DNA from: Vanilla planifolia
Lineage: Eukaryota; Streptophyta; Magnoliopsida; Asparagales; Orchidaceae
DNA: 64,000 bases
Direction of reading: 5' to 3'
NCBI GenBank assembly: GCA_023846275.1
Contig: CM043878.1
Span: forward strand, 9,989,501-10,053,500
Shown: piece by piece, positions 1 to 13,804 of the stretch
Numbering within the stretch: position 1 is the first letter of the stretch
Layout of the letters: each line of letters starts with the position of its first letter
Translations under genes and position numbers: made by a program
Notes under the pieces: generated by a model
What the model was told of the DNA's origin: nothing
Databases searched by the model: none
What the model saw: only the letters and a program-made list of their open reading frames with translations

Positions 1-2290
1 ACAGTTCATTTTTTGTTCTGTTATATGTATGAGAAATATTTAATTAGAAAAAATGCATGCTCAATGTAATTATAAAAATAGATTTAAAGATAATAAATAT
101 TATCAAATGTCAGATTTTTAATCCAAATTTTAGAAAAGGAAGATTATGCATCACCCATGTTTTTAATCAATTCATTGATTCAGCATAGTATACAGTCAGT
201 ATTTTAGGCAAACCCTGACTAAGTCATACTATATTGATTACGGAGCATGTAATCATGAGCATCATCATCCTTTTGCCTTTCTTGCCTAGATTTAATTCCT
301 AAAATGCGATTGCTATTGAGGTTTAGTTATGCTGTGAAATTTTTAGAACTGTTCCCAATAACAATACATAAAGATGTGTTCCTTGCTCCAAGTTGATGGA
401 CCATGAACTCTTCTCGACAGTTAATAGAAGTTGAATGCTCTTGTTATCTTCTATTGTTTGTTTGATTCAAGGCCAGAATGTCATCATAAATTAGGACATT
501 CAAGTCTAAGAAATTCTCAAACATATCAAGATTAAGGTTGTGCAAAAGTTTTCTAAATTTGACAAACCATGCTGAGCTAAACCAATTCTATCAATTTATA
601 TTGTTTGTAAAATGGCTTGATCTGGCTGGAAATGCAGGGAAGAAAATTTACTTAATCTAAGGATATTCATTTCCCTACCTATGCTCTGTTTGTGCAGTCA
701 ATTCCTATTTGAACTAGTTCTACTTGTCTATTTGATCTAGTGCATTAAGGTATTTGTACAATACCCATGCATTCCTGTTCAGCAAACAGACCTTAACTAT
801 ATTTGTGAGAACTTTAACTGATCACTTCTTAATTGTTTTTTTTTTTTTTTTGATTCATACATTTTTAGTTTTCAAAACCTCAGTCTTCATGTTCAAGAAC
901 CAATTCTTTATTCATATCAAGTTTTTGACTTTGAATTAGCAGATAATATATTTCCTATGACTTCAAAGGAAAGCTTACCATTGCGAAATCTATATGTTTA
1001 CATTCTGCAAGAATTCGAATATGTGATGAGGGTTATCATCAATAGATACTAGACTCTTCTTGTTGGTGTTTGAATTCAACCGATATTTTAAAATGATGCT
1101 GCTAAAATATTCTGTCTATGCATTTTTTGGAAAGCTTTTCTTAACCTTTGTTCAATATCAACATGAGGAATATTATCATCTTCTTTGCATGATACCGTGC
1201 CATAGAAAGCCTAATATTGCATGTTAACCCCACTCTATCAGTTCAAGACTAATCCCATCAATTGAACAATCTGTCCATGTCAATGATATTGTGATGGTTT
1301 AATTTCAAAATAATACGGTAAATTCACTACAAGCATGAAATTACAAAAAGAAGTTTCAAAATGAAAATTTATGCCTTCGATTATAGCAGTTTGCAAAATT
1401 TTGTCCATTCTTCATCATTGGAACACAAAAGTAATTGAACTCAATCTACTCAGCATGTTTTCTTGGATTTGCAGTTAATCAACAAGGGTTTCGTTATATG
1501 TGCTTCTCCTGATATTTTATTTTGTGAAAGCTGTACTTTTTTTCTTGCCAAAGTCATATTTGATTGCTGTTATATCTTAACTCTTCTTGTTCATCTTTGG
1601 ATTTAGCAGGAGCGTTGTTTTATAGCATATGAGGCCAAGCATAATGTATCCTACTTTTATCCAATGTGATCTTCAATAGAACTGGACCCAAACATGTAAA
1701 CCTATTCCTTCTTAACAATTTGAGCCTGCTCATCACCTTGACAATTAAGAATTCCATTCTGATCATTATGCATTTTCTTCCTAAAATCCATTGTCTTGTT
1801 TCTTGTTTTTATACTTAATATGTAGATTGGAAAGAAATAATAGCCTACGAAAGAAGAAAGAAGCTAAGCCTACGGCTGCTTTGTCATGGTGAATGATGCA
1901 TGAGCATCCTATTGTTCATCAAAGACCAGGTTTAGGAGAAGAACTAAGCTGAGCATGCCAAAGTTTACTCGAGCTAGTTGGTCAAGATTGAGTTTAATAG
2001 ATTTTTTTTTTCTTTTTTTTTTTTTTTGAGTCAGTAGTGTCAAAAAATATTACATGTTTTCTGCATAATCTTTGGGATTGATATTAAATGTCTTGTTCCA
2101 TTAACATGCATGGAAAACTAAGTATGTTTAATCTTTGTAATCCATTATTTTTTTTATTAAACATGTATGACCTAACTTAGGTGAAATTTTTGGAACATGC
2201 ATTATTGAATGAAACACCCATTTCTCGTCCGGTCATTAAAGTGCTCTAGCAAGGCATAAAAGAGTCAATCGATATGTTAACAAAAGTTAA
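1..2290. other. AT-rich non-coding stretch, no gene seen
   Basis: No open frame here looks like a protein family, and codon-like structure is absent. Homopolymer T runs occur near 838-851 and 2001-2027. The text resembles plant intron or intergenic DNA. I cannot exclude that it is the intron or 3' end of a gene lying to the left of the window. Confidence 0.5.
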
Positions 2291-2335
2291 TAGAATTTTA
2301 GCACATTGTACCACTGGTTGTATCCTATAAAAGAG

Positions 2336-5300
2336 ATTTTGCTGTTTTTTGGTATTGTCATTTTTACCTCAGCCATCTATTGCTTACATGAAAGGTGTCC
2401 TCAACTTAAAGGTCAAGGTGAATGCATATTCTCATGTCATGAGGTCGGTATTAATGGGATGTCAAGTTGTTTCCCAACGGCAAGCAATATAAGCAAATGT
2501 TATTTCAATGAACATCTTATTGCCAGCCCGTACTGAAGGCCATGCCATTCAAAGCCATCATCAACATTAATTAATGACGTTTTATCTTGCTGACCACCAG
2601 CATCATTGTGTACGGTCTTTCTTGTTGTTTGGCATCATTTCCATGTCATCTTTTCTTCTAGCCCCATTGTATTAGTTTAACAAATATAAAATTGAGATTT
2701 GTGCTTCTATGTCTGATTTTGTTGTGAACATTTCATACCTTTCATGTGTTGATTTTTCTTATTATAAAATTTTGTATCTTGTTCAAAATGAACCCCCTCA
2801 TTGGAATCATGATATCCATGTTGATTATTATTGGGTTCATTGATGAGTTATTGTTTCAAATATGCTCTTATACTATTCTAAGGGTAAATTTGTCCTTTCA
2901 AAGTGATTCTATTCTAGGATTTATGGAGTTTTTATTTAAAGTGCCATTCTATTATAACTCTTATGATATTTTCGTTTAATGAATCATGTTTTCCTCTTTG
3001 ATGAGATGAGAAGCCTTCTTGTTTTGATCTTCTTATGCCTTTGTTGGCTTGACCAATCTTTCAGTGTTTGACTTTGTGGTTGATTTAGTGCCATGATCTT
3101 GAAGATTTCTTCATGACTATTCTCTATGATCCATTACAAGGTTGCTAAATTATCTAATTTCTTTCACTTCATCTTCTATGCTCAAATAATTGGTCTTTCC
3201 TTTTAATTTTTTCTTCCAATGGTTAGTACCATGCTTTTATTGCCTCAAGAAGAATGCTTCAATGAACATATGGTCTATCATTTTATTTGTGCATCACCTC
3301 AACATAATTTATCTGTAGATTACACATCTTTATAGATAAATGTGTAATGACACATCTATTTTAGAAAATATCTAGTATGACTATACATTAATCTTAAAAG
3401 TGCCCTTGCCAAATTTATTGTTTTTCATGACATTTTGTGAACGGCTGTCATTTTTGTGTTTTGATTTCTAAAACACATATGTTCAATGAAATATCAACTG
3501 GTTATATTGACGATTGTTAATACATTCTTGAAGATATTGTATCTCTTGCATGATAAAAAGGAAGCACTAGGGGTCTTCTTTAGCAATATTATATGATGCA
3601 ATTATGCATTGTACAACTAGTGCATCATTGGGGTTTTGTGGTTGGATTGTATGATCTAGTGCTTTTAACAAGTTAATGCTCAGTGTACTTCATTTTTATC
3701 AAGCATTCTAAATGTACTATTGTCTGTTTATGTTTGAGTCCATCCTAGGTTTATCAAGTATATTGGAATGATTTTGATGAATATTATTTTTCCCTTATTG
3801 TGGATTATTCTAAGATCTCTATTATTCATTAGTTATGTGAGACCAATAATCTCAATCAGAAATTTTTTTGATGGAGTCTAAATATTTATTTTTGGTGTCA
3901 TCATATTGTGGCATTATAAAAGAAGTTTTTCCTCTATTTTGTGTTATTTTTTCTGCCTTAATTGTCTATGACATACATGAGATCTTCTTACCAATTCAAA
4001 GGAGAAGGTTAATGTGTTTTCTTATTTCATTAGTCTGATGTCAATGGGATGTCATGTTGCTTCCTAATAGTTGTCATTCTTGAAAAATGTTGTCTCATGA
4101 ACCATCTTTTTGCCAACCCTATTGAATATTGTGACATTCAAAGCCATCAACATCCATTGATGTTTGAACTTGTTGTTCACCAATATTGTTTCTTATTCTC
4201 GTTATGGTTTCTTTCCCCTAGATGCTTCTATTGGCATTGCCATTATTGTTGAGCAAATTCTACCACTTTGACCCTTATTTGCTACCCAAGATTGCCATTC
4301 TCATTATTGCCTTAGGTTTGCCACCACTGGGATATTGTTACTCATTCCATTTCTCTGACTCAACTAGTTTGGGAGTCAATATTATGTTTTTTTAATCCAT
4401 GTTTGATTTATAAAATTCATACATTCAATTTATTTTAGTTATATTTATCATGCAATTTGTATTATGATGATGTGGATTAGAAAGGTATGAAAAAGTTGGA
4501 TAAAAAAGTTAACAAATTTAAGTACATTTTTTTTGGAAATCATTACGTATGATTGACAACATGGTATATTTTTAAAGACATCTATGTTTTAAAAGATATT
4601 ATGGTTCTTCAAGACATCTTATTTTTTATTTTTAAAAGAAGGCATTGATAAAACCTTTTAAGCATATTATATGATGCAGTTATGCATCATATGACTAACT
4701 AATGTATCATAGGGTATATGATATTTTGGTTAGAAGTATAGGCTTATTGTTTTCAACAAACCAACATTTAGTTGACTTCTTTTTTTCTAGAGTATTCCAT
4801 GTTCATTGTAGTTTTTCAATGGTTTAGGTTACCTTGTGGTTTAGAGAGTGTGTTAAAATGTTTTAATGAACATTATCTTTTGTTCCTTGTGGACTTATGG
4901 GAGATTTTTGTTCTTATGGGTTGTGTAGACCTAACAAGTTTGTTCAAAGATGAAGACTTTAAGAATTTTTTTATTTGGGTATTTTCCTATTCGGTGTTAA
5001 AAATGAAAATCTATTTTGGTATCATCATTTCTATCTTAGTTATCTACTACATATATGAGAGATCTACCTCCCAAATCAAAGGTTAATGTCAATGTGTTTT
5101 CCTGCTTCATAAGGTTGGTATCAATGAGGTGCCTCATTGTTTCCTAGCATTTACCAATCTCCAAAAATACTGCTGAATTGAATATCTTCTTGGAAATCCC
5201 ATTGAAGTTAGTATCAACTCTTTTTGTAAAAGGCATTGTTCCTTTAGTGTATCCCTTTTATAGCTCTCCTTCATTGTCTTATGACTATGATGGCATGAAG

Positions 5301-6760
5301 GACCTTGAAGGTATGTAGGGATGTCATTGTTGTCACCCTTTGATATCACTACAAAGTATGCTGCAAAGCTTATATATATTCCATATGGTGAACTTCTATA
5401 TACCTTACTTTGGTTGCTAGATGGTGCTTAGGCCTTCCTTATGGACATGTGATGTGTTAGTTGTTTCATCAGATTGAAAAACAACTATTTTTGTTCTTTC
5501 CTTAGATCTTGCTTTTTCTCGCCACGCTGAATAAAGTTGTTGTAAGTGTACTGATATCATCACCTTGAAGCAAGGATCTTATATAAGGATTTTATATTGG
5601 AATTGGAGCCTGTGAAGAAGTGTTGTTCCCATTTTGGTTTGACAAACCTGTACAACTTCTAAAGTTGTCAAATTGGCAAACAGGTTCATAGGTCTACACG
5701 ATGTTTTGGTAGCATTATAAAACAATTGCTTGAATTAAACATGAAGTATCTAAAGCAATTGATTCTTTGCTTGAACCTAAGGATAGGTGGCAAAGTTTGC
5801 CCCATTGGGAGTGCCACAAAATTTTTGAGATTGAAATTTGTTACATTTGTGAATATAATAAATTAGGAGTTCTGAGGAATTAATTTTCAGATTTTCACTC
5901 TTCTCTAAGGGCCTTTGAATTAGGGGTTTGCCACTTCCAATAGACAAAAGCATTTGTTACGTTACCCTAATATTCAAATTCACAAAAAAATTCTTATATC
6001 TTGCTTGTTATCGTCAATGTTGTTTACCTCCGTCAGTTTTTGTTGGCACTGTTGCTACTATTGGATAAATATTCCCTACTAAAGATTATCTTCATTACCA
6101 ATGTTGTAGGGTGGCTATTAGAGATATATTATTACCCATTGCATTGGATTAACTCAACACCTGAAAATTGAGCTCTATTTTTTTTATATGCAAGTTTTAT
6201 ATCCAAGATTAATACTCTTCATGAATTGGTCTTTATTATCAAAAGTTTATATTATGATAAACACTAATCTTGTCTCTTAAATCATGGTTTTCTTTTTTGA
6301 TTTTTTTTATTTGTTTATTGTTCTAATTATTTTTTTAGAATATTCTTATGATGTATTTATCTTATTTCATTGAATCTATCCTGGGTTTTGTGGAGTTTTT
6401 CTTTATATTTCATTTATGATATAATTCCCATGATAATTTTTTTTATTAATGAATTATATTTTCCTCCTCAGTAAGGTTAGAGACCTATATACCTTTATTG
6501 GGTTGAAATATCTTTCAAGACTCAACTTTTTGGATGACTATTGTGGAGCCATGATCTTGAAAACTTTGGTGAATGACACCATGACATTTCAAGTGGGTCT
6601 CTAAAATTATATATTCACTTTCACTTCATCTTTGTCATTCAAATCATTGGTCGTTGTTGCACCTCACTGGTTTCTTCTAATGGTCAGTGCTACGTTTCTA
6701 TTGCCTCAAGACAAATGCTTCTTATTCAACATTTGGCTTGTCATTGATTATCAACATAAT
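2336..6760. repeat. Degenerate array of related repeat units
   Basis: Self-comparison shows the same decayed text several times in direct orientation. One block occurs at about 2336-2620, 3920-4200 and 5015-5240; each copy carries variants of an 'ATGGGATGTC...TTGTTTCC' segment, and the first two an 'ATTCAAAGCCATCA' segment. A second block at about 3585-3690 recurs at about 4668-4770 ('TATTATATGATGCA', then 'TTATGCAT'), an offset of about 1.08 kb. A third block at about 2810-3290 recurs at about 6300-6740, for example 'TTCACTTTCACTTCATCTT' at the later site. Many substitutions and indels separate the copies, so the amplification is old. No protein homology is visible, and the short open frames inside are by-products. 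It may be a decayed transposable element or an old local duplication. Confidence 0.6.
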
Positions 6761-9700
6761 ATATGATATCTTGGTTTTGAATACATAGGGTTCAAATTTA
6801 GCATCCTTAACAACTTCTGTCTTCTGATGACATAAATCTGATCACCTCATGTGAATTCTACATGATCTGAGAATGGTCTTATGAAATCAGGTATTGTGAA
6901 GAATGAAATTTTATACTGCTATATACATGTCTACTTTTAAGTTGGAACTTTAGAAATCCGTGCCTTAGGATTGATCTTTAGGAGAAAAGTATGCAAACAT
7001 CTATACAAAGGCATGAAAAATATTGCATGATTAAATTCTTTAGACTTATTGAATCTAACGGTACTGTAAAATATTCATGTTTTGAATAGTCTCAAGTTTT
7101 GATGGCCATTATCCTTGGAGATTGAATTCTTTATGCAATTTTTTTGTAATGAAATAATTAGCCCATGTGCAATGAATGCATTGTTATATACCGTTATAGC
7201 TAATTGTTGTCCTTTTAGTGGATATTTTTGATAGATATCTGGTTAAGAATTTTCACTGTTCTTGTAACTAACTAATATTGCCAGAAACCCTGTTTCTCAT
7301 AAATATTTATTTTTGAAGTGGTTTGGTTTTTTTATTCATGGAAACCATAGGACAGTTTCAAGCATCGCTTTAAGAATTGGGTTTAATTTTATGTTTTGAA
7401 CTAATTTATTATCCTCGTTAATTTTTGGAATTTTGGTTATGGCTGTACTCAGTAGTTGGTTAAGTTCTGATGAAACAGTTGTTGTTCTGTTATCAGATTT
7501 AGGTTTGCCAAAACTTTTAATACCAATTCTTTTGATTTAGTTATCTAAAAAATTGGGTTTTTAGTCTGCTGGTAAGATTCACAGGCAGCAATGAGCCTGA
7601 TACAAAATTTCTGGGACCATGCCCTTTTCCATTCCCTTATTTCTTCCCATCACTTTGTACTATTTTCCCACACCATCTCCTGCACTTACCCATCTCATGG
7701 TTGCACATGGCTTTACAGCCAAAGGACCTTTATAAACTAGTTTGTTTTCTCCTATACTAGTTTATTTCTTCCCATTTTCTTCTGTTTCACCACCTATCTT
7801 ATCACAGAAAAAGCAACAAATTGTGGTGTGTTTCTCTTGGCATGCCATGGATCTCGTCCCGTCGAATCTGTACCAACCCTAAGTAATTGATGGAGGCCGT
7901 CATGGATGGTATAATGGCTTCTTTCCTTCCTTTATGAGTTGGAAGTTGGATGGAAATACTATGCTGGGGGGACAGCAAGAACTAACCTCATGCTTTTGTT
8001 GTGAGGCAAAGACAGTTGCACCCACATGCTGTAGGGGTAAGGATGGGTGCTTCACTGTGAATGGAATTCTTTAGCTGTTGCTTTTGGTATGGATGGGAGT
8101 ATTAATTCCTTGTGGGATTCTCTTTCTGTGGGCATATAATTAACCTTATCATCAACGATATGTTAAAATGAAGTTAGGATATGTTTGCCAAAACTTCCAA
8201 ACATCTTTCTTTTTGAAAAATCTGAGACATTATTAAAGATTGATTTTGAATGTGTGCGTCGTATGGTTTCATAACTATGGATGATGCATTTATTGAGGGA
8301 TTCCTTGATATTGGTGGGAAGCAAAAGTTTTTTTTTTTTTTAGTTTTTCCTTTGGCATAGAAATGTGGACAATAATCTTTGTTAGGGTCCTTGGCAGTTT
8401 TTTCTAATCAAATTCTTTTGTAAATGAGTTTGGTTGGTGAATTTTGATGTGTTGGGCTTATGATTATAGGATTAGTTGTTGCTAATGATTACAAGTAAAT
8501 GAAATAAACAAGATTTATCTCATTCTCCTGTGCAATCTATTGTGACTAATGTATCAAAATGTCTCATTACAGACCAAAAGTGCACTTATAGCCACATTTG
8601 TGGGTGTGTTTTAGACTTGACCCTGGTTGCGTCTGGGTGTGTTTATTAGCTTGGTTACATCAGGTTGGGTGAACCCAAATGCTACTCCTTCCTCTGAAAC
8701 AAGCAATTCAAGGTCAGGGGACCAAGACAGGGTAGGAGAAGAGCTGCAAAAGAGATAAAGAAGGGCTAAGCCTGTACAAACATGAGGATTAGCTTAGCAT
8801 CTCCCTTTTTCCTATGTTGAGTTGTCTTTTTCTGTATTCAGTTCATCAATTTTAATTTGCTTTGGTGGTCCTATCATCCAGTGGACCTAAAACAAAAAAA
8901 AGAAAAGCTAAAACATTCTATTGTCACGTGAAACTGTTTCATGCATGTATGCTGTGAGCCCCACCCTCAAACGATTGCTTCAGTCTTTGCAGCCATGTAA
9001 TGATGTATACTTCCCTTGGCAAACAATTTTATTTGAACTGTGTTTAATGTTTCAATGTCATTGTATTGGGTTAAATTTTTAACGTAAATGATGATTTTTA
9101 AATAAAAATAAATATTAAAATATTGATTAGCAAAGTGTGCACCATTTGGTAATGTTGGTGTTGAAGTTGTTTTTTGGTGAATGCATTGTTGTTCTACTAT
9201 TTTGTGAGGTGGTTCCAAACATAGGTTGATCTTGTGGCATTGCTGTTTTTTATTCATTTGGTATAGAAATTTTATCACATTTAATGTTTTGCGATATGCG
9301 TTTGGAAGTGCATTCGAGTATGTTGATAATAAACTTAAAGCTTTTGATGACAAGTTGTTTTCCATTCAAATGAGTAAACAAATCAAGAAAGAGTTCCAAT
9401 CCATAGTGCACTTTCTTGTGAGCTATCACATGGTTACCTTGTGCAAACACATGCAATGAAGAATGACATTTTGGATTAAACCAAACATCATGGGGTTTTT
9501 TTTGGCACCCTATTTGTGTTCACTCTATTATGGTTTTATAATTTCTTGTGTGATTTTTTCATCGTTTGTTGCTTCAACTATTGTTATCGTCATTCCTATC
9601 AAAGATGTCACTTTTGTTACTTCCAATGCCATCACATGTTTGATCAGATATTATTTTATGAGTGATACCATTGCCATTCATTGATGTTGTTATCTTGCTT

Positions 9701-12700
9701 CTATAAAAGAAGATAGAACTTTCATTAGACATTTTTGTCTCTACTAATTTTAATATCAATGATTTTGGCCATGAACTCTCTCGAATAGTAGATATGGATG
9801 TGCTCTATAATGATTTAGTCACAAGTGCTACATTTGACAATAGTTTTACAATTAGTAACTTTTTTATTGATATTATTTCAAGTGTTAATTAAGGGAGAGG
9901 ATGTATAACCCACTATGTCATTATGGTCAATCACCTTAGCTTTGATCATCTCATGACCACAATTCGATGAGATTAGTGCATTGATGGGTGATGCTTCAAT
10001 GCATTGGTTTGGTGAAAAGGAGAGTGAATGGATTTAAAAGTTTGCATACCTATCTCTAAGCTTTAGTCACTCCTGGTAGAGGATGCTTATGTGCCCTTCA
10101 TTGTCAACTCGGTGAAGAATTTGGAAATCTATTCTAGGCAAATGGACCAAACTAAATAGACTATTGACTTGATAATTTGTTGGGTGAGCTTAGGGAGGTT
10201 GGCAAACAAGTAAGCTCACTTAAGGAATTCTAGGCAAAAATGCTACTAAGAAATCAACAAAAGTGGAATGGTGATGATACCGATCATCTGAACCAAACAA
10301 GGAGGCGTGATCTAGCATGTTAGTAAAGAATCAAAGTTTTTGGGCTCATATGTACATGGTTCATATGTACATAGCTCATATATATGTGGGTCAACATGAG
10401 TACATCTACGACCTGGATTCATACCTTTCAATATCCCATTTAACAAGTGAAGACATTAATATTTAGTCATAAACTATTCTTATCCTACTTAAGAGTTATC
10501 AGTTCTAATCTTTTTTGATAACACTAATATCTATATGTTATACTATTTAAAGATATTAATGTCATTTGCAAATATTTTTTTGTTATTTAGTTCAATATTT
10601 GGATGAATATATCTTTCTTTTTCAATCAACAAGATCTCAACTTTTTAGCAACTATTATCAAAGCGATATATAATATGACAATGTTTTAAGTATTGAAGAA
10701 AAAGAGAGTAAAAGGAATTGAAAGATTCAATCTTGGGAGTTAGGCAAAGGCACAAGTGGTTATAACATGAAGATTCCAACTCATGTTCTTTTATTTAGGG
10801 CAAAGGGACAAAGCATTTAACATAAAAGATAGCTAATGCTTTCATCAACTTCTGAGCCATCACTACCCTAAAGTGTGGAGCCAAATAGAGGCAAAGGCTT
10901 GAATCCACCATGCTCTTGTGGAGAAGAAAGCACCTTGCTCTGTTTGGTAATAGTCTTTCTTTCACTTCCTTTGTCTTCCTATTGCATGCCACCATGTCAA
11001 GATACCACTTTGCTCCCCTCAACCATAGTAAATAGATTTTTTTTGTCTACCTTTTTTTTTTAAAGAAAGGGCACTTCTTTAAAGGGGGATTGAGTTTAGG
11101 TTTGTTGCCTTTTATATTTAATATTGGGAAGAATTAAATAACTTAAAAAAGATTTAAAGTACTTTTCCATCTTTTACTTCGTTTTTTAGCATTTAAAGAA
11201 TATAAATGATTTGGGGATTTATTAAAAAGTATAGAATAGTTATTTGTTGAAAGTACTTTTTGAGATTTTTTAAATGAGAGATTTAAAAGCTGTTTTAGAA
11301 TTTTAGAAAGGGCACAACTATTGCCTCTAAGGCTTTCTTTGGTAACAATGATTGTGTTTAAGAAAAAAAAAATGTTTAGTATAATGTCAAAGCTTTATAA
11401 AAAGTGTTTAATATGTTTTTGATGTTTTTAAATTAAAAATTTTAAAAAGTATTTTTTTTTTCAAACTCCATTAAAGATTGTCTAAATATTTTACTCATAT
11501 GAAAGTTATTTTTTATTTGAAATTTCTCAAGAAGCTCCTATCTTATATTTCTATTTGCTTATATTGTGTATTTTTATTTCAAAAAAAAACCCCTCAAAAT
11601 AATATTTATCATCTTGACAATAATATTATCTAAGTTTGAATCAAATCTACATATTAAATATCTTATTAATTTAAAAAATAAACATAATTTAGATTGTATT
11701 ACATAATAAACAAATATATATATATATATATGATAAATTTGATGATTAAGTAATATTTAGATTAATATGTCAATATAATTGGAAATAATTGTCAAACAAA
11801 GTCTGTTAATCATTCATGTAAAATAACAAAATTATGTATTGATACATAGGACAACAACCATATATTTGGGGACACCACATTATTAGATTAAAGGGCATGA
11901 AAAAGTACTTATTTCGTTCTTAAAAAATATTAAAAATTAACATTTGATTCCATCTCTTATAATAATGGCAACAAAATCCTCAATGAGTAATAATGTCTTC
12001 ACTAAACTAGGATTAACAAGAGCTACTAAAAAAGTAATGTTAATTGTAGTCAACCATCAATAAATTTGGTGGTCAAGCACATTATATATTGTCGATCATG
12101 GAGTATTTATCAATGCTTAGTGGAGCCTTTAGTTTAGATATGTGATGATGATAAGGCATTGTTATAAACATCATGGTATTCTTGTTGGGTACATCTTATC
12201 TTTGTTCTTTTTTTTATCTTCGAGATGCTCGTGTTGTATTTTTAGTATAATTCAATCATATGAGAATTTGTTAGTTCTTGATGCTATACATTACTTGTCT
12301 TTGATGATTCATTATACATTCAAAAAAATTGGTAATGACATTTATATTTAACCATCAACTCATGCTCTGATGATAGGAGAACCACACTGTGGATGTTTAA
12401 ACTAGATGAAATCATCTTATTAAAAAGATGCAATCATGACCACATTTTGTGTTTTGAGGGATTTATTTGATTAGTCAACCTATCTTGAGGTGAGTAATAT
12501 TTATCAATGCCCTGTGGAGCATTTAATCTAACTGTTTGATAGTGACAAGACAATGCCTATAGAAAAGATGATGATGGAATGAGATAAATTTGAATCAAAA
12601 TATACATGATTGAAGATAAGGTTATGTTCTTGTGGAGAGCATTTTTAAACTAAGTGACAATAAATCAAAGTTTTCTTTTTTTTCTTTCCTCGTAAATATT

Positions 12701-13780
12701 TAAATATAATACAAAAATAAATTATAATGAAATATAAAATGATCAAAATATTTCTTTTCTTAAAAAATCAATAAATTAATAAACAAATTATAAAAATGAT
12801 ATATTTACAAAGATAAATAACTCATTATAACTCAATAATGATTTGAAAATTTGTAAATATTATTTAAGTCATTTTATTTATATATTTGACTCCAAATTAC
12901 AATCATTCTTCTAATGTAACCTATTATGCATCGTTAATCCTACACCTTTTTTTAATTATTTAAAATTTTTATTTTTTTTATTTTTTTGTGTATTGATATA
13001 ATTTCAATTTTAAAAAAAAAAAATATAAGAATAAAATATACTATCTTCTTTAAATATTCTACTTTTTAAAATGTTTTTGTGCATAAAAAAAGAATTTTAA
13101 ATTTATTGACAACAAAAAAACATAGAATATAAATTAGAACAAGAAAATAACAAAAACATATTTGTCAAAAATAATGATATTTGTTTTGCTAATATTTTTC
13201 TCGTTTTAAATATGTTTTTTTATTAGGTTTTTTTACATTATATTTTTCTCAAAATATATATTATAGATTTATCACTTAAATATACTTTATTTTCATTAAA
13301 AATATATGAGAATTCTTTTTACAAGATATTTGGCATGTTACTATATTTCATTGTAAAAAGAGCTTGCAAGAAATATTTTAATATATGTTTTTTTACCTAT
13401 ATAAGTTTGAGGTTATTTTAAATGTTATGATACATATTTTACACAAGCACAATGGCTATGAATGCACAAATCATATTTCTATAACGTTGATTATGGTATT
13501 ATGCAATCATTAGAAATACTAAGAGTCCATGTCTAGTAGTCTATAACTAGCTTCTATTAACCAACTATATTATTTCCATTGGGTTACATTGTCTCTTGTG
13601 AACATCGACACTCTGTATGTATGTTGCTCCTAGATTGGCTTATTCTTATCTCTTGAACATTTAAAAGGCATTTGTCTTTTTTATTTCAACTCTCTTAAAA
13701 TGTAATTACCATCACTAATACACGTGCATGCCTATATATGGAGTCAATGATGAGAAAGAGAAGTGCAATCTTGATTGATA
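6761..13780. other. AT-rich non-coding stretch, no gene seen
   Basis: Nothing here can be assigned to a known family. The part at about 7590-8130 is less AT-rich than its surroundings but has no sustained reading frame. Short open frames at 8967-9365 (minus), 9226-9459 (plus) and 10795-11022 (minus) overlap each other or lack family features. From about 11100 to 13450 the sequence is extremely AT-rich with many A and T runs, including an (AT)n stretch near 11715-11731. Confidence 0.5.
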
Positions 13781-13804
13781 TTCTCTCTCACTTCAAGAAT
13801 GTCA

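Noticed and set aside
1600..1670. Apparent splice acceptor (TTTAGCAG) followed by about 20 open codons
   Set aside because: Too short to be meaningful and not recognised; it could be a terminal exon of a gene to the left, but nothing else supports this.
9226..9459. 77-codon plus-strand frame overlapping two minus-strand frames
   Set aside because: Three mutually overlapping short frames without motifs; chance is the simplest explanation.
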